From CF-162 sp040882565 (lineage in GTDB: Bacteria; Chloroflexota; Dehalococcoidia; SM23-28-2; RBG-16-64-32), in contig JBBEAZ010000014.1 in assembly GCA_040882565.1 (NCBI GenBank), positions 1 to 64,000 of the forward strand: DNA of 64,000 nucleotides, written 5' to 3'. Below, piece by piece: positions 60,387-64,000 of the stretch. A program made the position numbers and the translations under genes. Position 1 is the stretch's first letter. The number at the start of each line of letters is the position of its first letter. The notes below the pieces were generated by a model that saw only the letters and a list, made by a program, of their open reading frames with translations, was not told the DNA's origin and searched no databases.

Positions 60387-60794
60387 TCAGGCGGCGACGA
60401 CGGCGATCGCCTCCACCTCGATAAGCCACTCCGGGCGGGCAAGCGCAACGACCTCGACGGCGGTGCTGGCGGGCGGGTTCGCGGTGTCGACGTAGCGGTT
60501 GCGGATGTCGCGGACAGTGGTGATGTGCGACATGTCGGTGAGGAAGACGGTGATCTTGACGACGTTGGCGAAGGTACCTCCGACGGCGGCTAACGCTGCC
60601 GTGAGGTTTGTGAACACCTGCTCGGCCTGCGCCGCGACGTCTCCTTCGCCGATGAGGTTGCCGTCGGTGTCGAGAGCGACCTGTCCCGCGATGAAGACGG
60701 ATTTGCCGCCCGTAGCGATGACGACGTGCGTGTAGCCGCTGGGACGGTGCATCGTGTCTGGGTTCACGCGGTCAATTACGGGGCCGCTGCTCAT
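60387..60794 (-). CDS. RidA-family reactive-intermediate deaminase
   Basis: A 135-residue trimeric chorismate-mutase-like protein: YTHVVIATGGKSVFIAGQVALDTDGNLIGEGDVAAQAEQVFTNL, then FLTDMSH and RPEWLIEVEAIAVV. The active-site Arg is expected in the IRNRYVDT segment. It hydrolyses 2-aminoacrylate-type enamines. A separate unit, 60 bases before dprA. Confidence 0.88.
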   Translation of the reverse strand: MSSGPVIDRVNPDTMHRPSGYTHVVIATGGKSVFIAGQVALDTDGNLIGEGDVAAQAEQVFTNLTAALAAVGGTFANVVKITVFLTDMSHITTVRDIRNRYVDTANPPASTAVEVVALARPEWLIEVEAIAVVAA

Positions 60795-60821
60795 GGGGAC
60801 TCCTTCGGTGCTGGTGGCCGG

Positions 60822-62105
60822 CTAGCGGCCGTTGCTGTTTTGATCTTCGTGTTCGCCGGAGTCGGCCACGCGAGTGACGCGCACTTTCTTGATGCGACGT
60901 CCGGCGACGCTCATCACTTTCATGCTGATGCCGTTGACCTGGACGGTGTCGCCGATCGTGGGCATGCGCCCGAGCTCGTTGACAATGAAGCCGCCGACGC
61001 TGTCGAAGTCGTCTTTCTGGAGGGAAGTCTCGAAGCGTTCGTTGATTTCGTCCAGGCTGACGCGACCGTCGACGATCGCCTCGTCATCGCTCAGCTGCTG
61101 GACCTCTTCCTCGGGCGCGTCGTACTCGTCACGGATCTCGCCGACGATCTCTTCGACGAGGTCTTCGACTGTGACGATGCCTGCCGTGCCGCCGTACTCG
61201 TCTACAACGAGGGCGATCGAGAGTTGCCGCTGTTTCATCTCCCTGAGTAGCTCGTGCACCTTCTTGGTCTCGGGCACGACATAGGCGGGGCGGACGATAT
61301 CACGGATCGCGGGCCGCTGCTTGCCGTTCGTGAGGTGGCGGAGCAACTCTTTGGCGAAGGCGAAGCCGAGGACGTGGTCGATGTCGCCCTCGTAGACGGG
61401 GATGCGGCTGAAGCCGCGATCTGCCATCAAGCGGGCGAGGGTGTCGAACTCCTCGCTTGCGTCGATGGCGATGATATCGGTGCGGGGGATCATCACCTCG
61501 CGGATGACCGTGAACTCGAGTTCCATGACACCGCGGATCATCTCGCGCTCTTCGTCCTGGAGGGCTGCGCTCGCGTCCTCCATCTCAGAAAGAAGTGTCA
61601 GTTCCTCCGCGCCGCCGCCGGCGCCGGGCTGGTAGCGCTGCCAGGTGCGGATGACAGCACCCATCGGCGCGTCGAGGAGAAGGACCGGCAACCGGAAGAC
61701 CAGGCGAATGACGATGACAAGAGGGCGCAGGTTCTTCTGCCAGGCGGTGGGATCTCGTGCTACGAGCATCCGCGGGAACGCCTGCAGAAGCATGAAGCCG
61801 ACGGCCACGGCGACGACCGTCAGGGCGACCCAGCCCCAGCTGTCCGACGTGTGTTTGAGCACGAGGAAGACGGCGATTGCGGTGATCGCGACGGACACTA
61901 AGTTGCGCGCCAGCGCCAGCGTCGAGATCGTGAGCTGGCGCTCCTGGTAGAAGCGTTTCAGTGCCTCGACCGGAGACTCGGCAGGTTCGCGGAGGGCGCG
62001 CTCGCGTACGCCTGCGATGACGCTGGCCTCAGCGGCACCGAGGAGGACGAGAGTCGTGACCGCCCCGAGGAGCGCGACGAGGCCGATGATTGTTTCGTTA
62101 TCCAT
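60822..62105 (-). CDS. CorC/CNNM-type CBS-domain membrane protein
   Basis: About 427 residues. The N-terminal CNNM-like membrane part (three to four hydrophobic segments, about 5-140) is followed by two CBS domains (VMIPRTDIIAIDASEEFDTLARLMADRGFSRIPV and VPETKKVHELLREMKQRQLSIALVVDEYGGTAGIVTVEDLVEEI) and the CorC/HlyC C-terminal domain. Family members are Mg2+/Co2+ exporters. The start at 62105 (or 62114) overlaps the end of the GlmU-like gene by eight or more bases, so the two are coupled. Confidence 0.88.
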   Translation of the reverse strand: MDNETIIGLVALLGAVTTLVLLGAAEASVIAGVRERALREPAESPVEALKRFYQERQLTISTLALARNLVSVAITAIAVFLVLKHTSDSWGWVALTVVAVAVGFMLLQAFPRMLVARDPTAWQKNLRPLVIVIRLVFRLPVLLLDAPMGAVIRTWQRYQPGAGGGAEELTLLSEMEDASAALQDEEREMIRGVMELEFTVIREVMIPRTDIIAIDASEEFDTLARLMADRGFSRIPVYEGDIDHVLGFAFAKELLRHLTNGKQRPAIRDIVRPAYVVPETKKVHELLREMKQRQLSIALVVDEYGGTAGIVTVEDLVEEIVGEIRDEYDAPEEEVQQLSDDEAIVDGRVSLDEINERFETSLQKDDFDSVGGFIVNELGRMPTIGDTVQVNGISMKVMSVAGRRIKKVRVTRVADSGEHEDQNSNGR

Positions 62106-62757
62106 CGCGCGCACGCTTCTTGATCGGCCGCGCGGGAATGCCCGCTACGCGCTCGCCGTCCTCCACGTTGTCGGTGACCACGGAGCCCGCCCCTGTGGTG
62201 GCGCCTTTGCCTACGCGGACAGGGGCGACGAGCAGAGTGTCGCTGCCGATGAATGCGCCGTCGTCGATGACGGTGCGGTGCTTTGAGACACCGTCATAGT
62301 TGCAGGTGATGGCGCCGGCACCGATGTTGACGTCCGCACCGACGTCCGCATCGCCGATGTAGCTGAAGTGGTGAGACTTGCTGCCGCGGCCGATTCGCGA
62401 TGCCTTGACTTCGACGAAGTTGCCGAGGTGCACGCCCGACTCGATGTGGGCGCCGCCGCGAAGGTGGCAGAAGGGCCCGACGTGGACGCCCTTCTCGAGC
62501 GTAGAGTCTTCGATAACGGTGTTTGGGCCGATGCGGCAGGCAGGACCGATCACGGATTTGCCGCTGATTGTGGTGTTCGGCTGAATCACGGTGCCTGCGC
62601 CAATTTCGACGTTGGCGTCGATGTAAGTGGTCGCGGGGTCAATGATCGTGACGGCGGCTGCAGTCAGGCGGGCGGCGTGTGCGACGCGCGCTTCCAGGTC
62701 GCGCTGGAAGCGTTTATGCGCTTCGTTTTCTGTGGTGTTCGTGGATTGGGTAGTCAT
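62098..62757 (-). CDS. GlmU C-terminal acetyltransferase domain, stand-alone
   Basis: A 219-residue left-handed beta-helix protein that matches only the second half of GlmU. VTIIDPATTYIDANVEIGAGTVIQPNT, GPFCHLRGGAHIESGVHLGNFVEVKASRIG and SHHFSYIGDADVGADVNIGAGAITCNYDG are the GlmU acetyltransferase blocks, with the catalytic His. The N-terminal uridyltransferase is absent; a 25-residue helical region replaces it. It would acetylate glucosamine-1-phosphate. A separate uridyltransferase must exist elsewhere if UDP-GlcNAc is made this way. Confidence 0.8.
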   Translation of the reverse strand: MTTQSTNTTENEAHKRFQRDLEARVAHAARLTAAAVTIIDPATTYIDANVEIGAGTVIQPNTTISGKSVIGPACRIGPNTVIEDSTLEKGVHVGPFCHLRGGAHIESGVHLGNFVEVKASRIGRGSKSHHFSYIGDADVGADVNIGAGAITCNYDGVSKHRTVIDDGAFIGSDTLLVAPVRVGKGATTGAGSVVTDNVEDGERVAGIPARPIKKRARDG

Positions 62758-63050
62758 CTAGGAATGTCAGGTGATGTGCGGAATCGCAATGCGGCTAGTT
62801 CGCCGGAAGGGCGGCGATACAGGGAGTCAGACGCTCCGGCACCCCGCGGCGTTGACAGACGTCAGGCGAGCGCGTACCGGGAGGTTCGCTGCTATCTGGG
62901 GGTTCGCTAACGTCCAAGTGAGGTCGGCTCGTTTGCATTCAAGGTGTGGAACAAATGTTAGCGAGCATACGGAAAGGCTGTCAAATTTTACGTGGCCGCC
63001 AGCACCGTTCGCGCCCTCCAGGTCACCTGTCTCCTGCCGCATGCGCCCGA

Positions 63051-63056
63051 TATACT
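63051..63056 (+). promoter_or_regulatory. -10 element (TATACT) of alaS, leaderless type
   Basis: TATACT ends seven bases before GTG 63064, so transcription would start at the codon. A -35 is weak (about TGTCTC, 17-base spacer). The 306-base gap 62758-63063 holds no T-box and no supported gene. Confidence 0.45.
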
Positions 63057-63063
63057 GGCCATC

Positions 63064-64000
63064 GTGGACGGACACGAGTTAAGACAGGCTTTCCTGGGCT
63101 TCTTCGAGGAGCGCGGGCATCGTGTCGTGCGCGGCGCGCCGATTGTGCCTCCGGGCGACCCGACGCTGCTTTTCACGAGTGCCGGGATGGTGCCGTTTAA
63201 GGCTTACTTCACGGGGCAGGTGGAGCCGCCGTCACGAAGGCTGGCGAGCGTGCAGAAGTGCTTTCGCACGAGCGATATCGAGTCGGTCGGGGACACACAG
63301 CACCTGACGCTGTTCGAGATGCTGGGCAACTTCAGCATCGGCGACTACTTCAAGGCGGAGATGGTGCCGTGGGCGCAGGAGTTCCTGACGCAACGCCTCG
63401 GCATCCCGCAGGAGCGTCTGTGGCCGGCGGTGTTCGAAGACGACGACGAAGCGTTTGACCTGTGGCTGGCGGAGGGATATCCGGCGGAACGGATCATGCG
63501 CTACGGCGAGGAGGACAACTACTGGTTCTCCGGTGACGTGGGCCCCTGCGGGCCTGACTCCGAGATCCATTACGACTTTGGGGAGCAATACGGCTGCGGG
63601 CCGGACTGTCATCCCGCGCACGGCCACGACCGCTTCGTCGAGATCTGGAACCTTGTTTTCATGACTTACTACTGCGACGGCGAAAAGCGTGAACCGCTGC
63701 CGCAGAAGAACATCGATACTGGTTCCGGATTCGAGCGGGTGATGACTGTCGTCCTGCATAACAGCGATGAGTGGGATAAGAGCAAGCTGCCGTCGGTTTA
63801 CGATACGGACCTGTTCCGGCCGATCATCGCGAAGATCGAGGAGCTTTCTGGCAAGACCTATGGTGTCGCCGATGAGACCGACCGGGCGATGCGGATTGTT
63901 GCGGAGCACGCACGCGCTGTCACGTTCCTGATCGGGGACGAGCGGACGCCTGTTGTGCCGTCGAACGAGGAGCGTGGGTACGTCTGCAGGCGGATGCTGC
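63064..64000 (+). CDS. alaS: Alanyl-tRNA synthetase, N-terminal part
   Basis: The first 312 residues are inside the window; the gene runs off the right edge. GTG 63064 gives VDGHELRQAFLGFFEERGH. Class II motifs LFTSAGMVPFKAYFTG, KCFRTSDIESVGDTQHLTLFEMLGNFSIGDYFK and DTGSGFERV are intact. NLVFMTYYCDG belongs to the aminoacylation core. It charges tRNA(Ala). No frameshift is seen in the visible part. Confidence 0.95.
   Translation, partial: MDGHELRQAFLGFFEERGHRVVRGAPIVPPGDPTLLFTSAGMVPFKAYFTGQVEPPSRRLASVQKCFRTSDIESVGDTQHLTLFEMLGNFSIGDYFKAEMVPWAQEFLTQRLGIPQERLWPAVFEDDDEAFDLWLAEGYPAERIMRYGEEDNYWFSGDVGPCGPDSEIHYDFGEQYGCGPDCHPAHGHDRFVEIWNLVFMTYYCDGEKREPLPQKNIDTGSGFERVMTVVLHNSDEWDKSKLPSVYDTDLFRPIIAKIEELSGKTYGVADETDRAMRIVAEHARAVTFLIGDERTPVVPSNEERGYVCRRML

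Noticed and set aside
62758..63063. Possible T-box or riboswitch ahead of alaS
   Set aside because: No specifier loop, T-box sequence or antiterminator/terminator pair was found; only a -10 element close to the start codon is supported.

Overview
The window is high-GC bacterial chromosome, gene-dense and almost entirely housekeeping. The overall flavour suggests a Chloroflexota bacterium, probably a Dehalococcoidia or SAR202-like lineage. The pointers are RNase J, a HisZ/short-HisG pair, the yceD-rpmF-fabD-fabG-nusB-acpP cluster, slipin/NfeD, MaoC and crotonase enzymes, and an acetoacetate-decarboxylase-fold protein. This placement is inference from protein character, not from a marker gene tree. 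I see no tRNA or rRNA genes, no CRISPR array, no insertion sequence and no prophage.

Layout. 1-5.7 kb: the tail of a Rieske protein, a nickel/cobalt transporter with its own Fur-family regulator, a MoaD/ThiS-like protein, a two-subunit MaoC hydratase, a lone cyclic-nucleotide-binding domain, an FAD oxidoreductase and an ADC-fold enzyme. 5.7-17.6 kb: a MATE exporter, a glutaredoxin-like protein, a cysteinyl-tRNA synthetase fused to a glycosyltransferase, a KAS III enzyme next to a Re-citrate-synthase-like enzyme, small stress proteins, uvrB and a GNAT. 17.6-18.2 kb: a gene-poor stretch with dense predicted RNA structure. 18.2-28.0 kb, minus strand: ftsK, rnj, type-4 uracil-DNA glycosylase, tatC-tatA, then the fatty-acid/ribosomal-protein cluster.

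28.1-33.6 kb, plus strand: a zinc-ribbon coiled-coil protein, a degenerate serine recombinase, RNase HI, the RNase P RNA, a MurE-type ligase, a short leader ORF with a switch-like RNA and terminator, and birA. 33.6-35.8 kb: slipin and NfeD. 35.9-42.8 kb: a histidine operon (hisZ, a double hisG, a phospholipase-C-like gene, hisD, hisC, hisB, NUDIX). 42.8-50.9 kb, minus strand: a purine cluster (purS, purC, purB, purE, purD, purN) interleaved with small accessory genes. 51-62.8 kb, minus strand: xseAB, efp, Xaa-Pro peptidase, aroQ, xerD, topA, dprA, ridA, a CorC-type protein and a GlmU C-terminal half. 63 kb: the start of alaS on the plus strand.

The clearest coherent units are the histidine and purine operons, the Tat translocase pair, the fatty-acid cluster and the DNA-maintenance run xerD-topA-dprA. 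The most unusual items are the CysRS-glycosyltransferase fusion, the tandem HisG with a worn-out first copy, the TatC that carries a copy of the TatA N-terminus, the recombinase lacking catalytic arginines in front of rnhA/rnpB, the bistable leader ORF at 32.7 kb, the structured intergenic RNA at 17.8 kb and a two-copy double-hairpin repeat. Several genes appear to be transcribed as leaderless or near-leaderless mRNAs.
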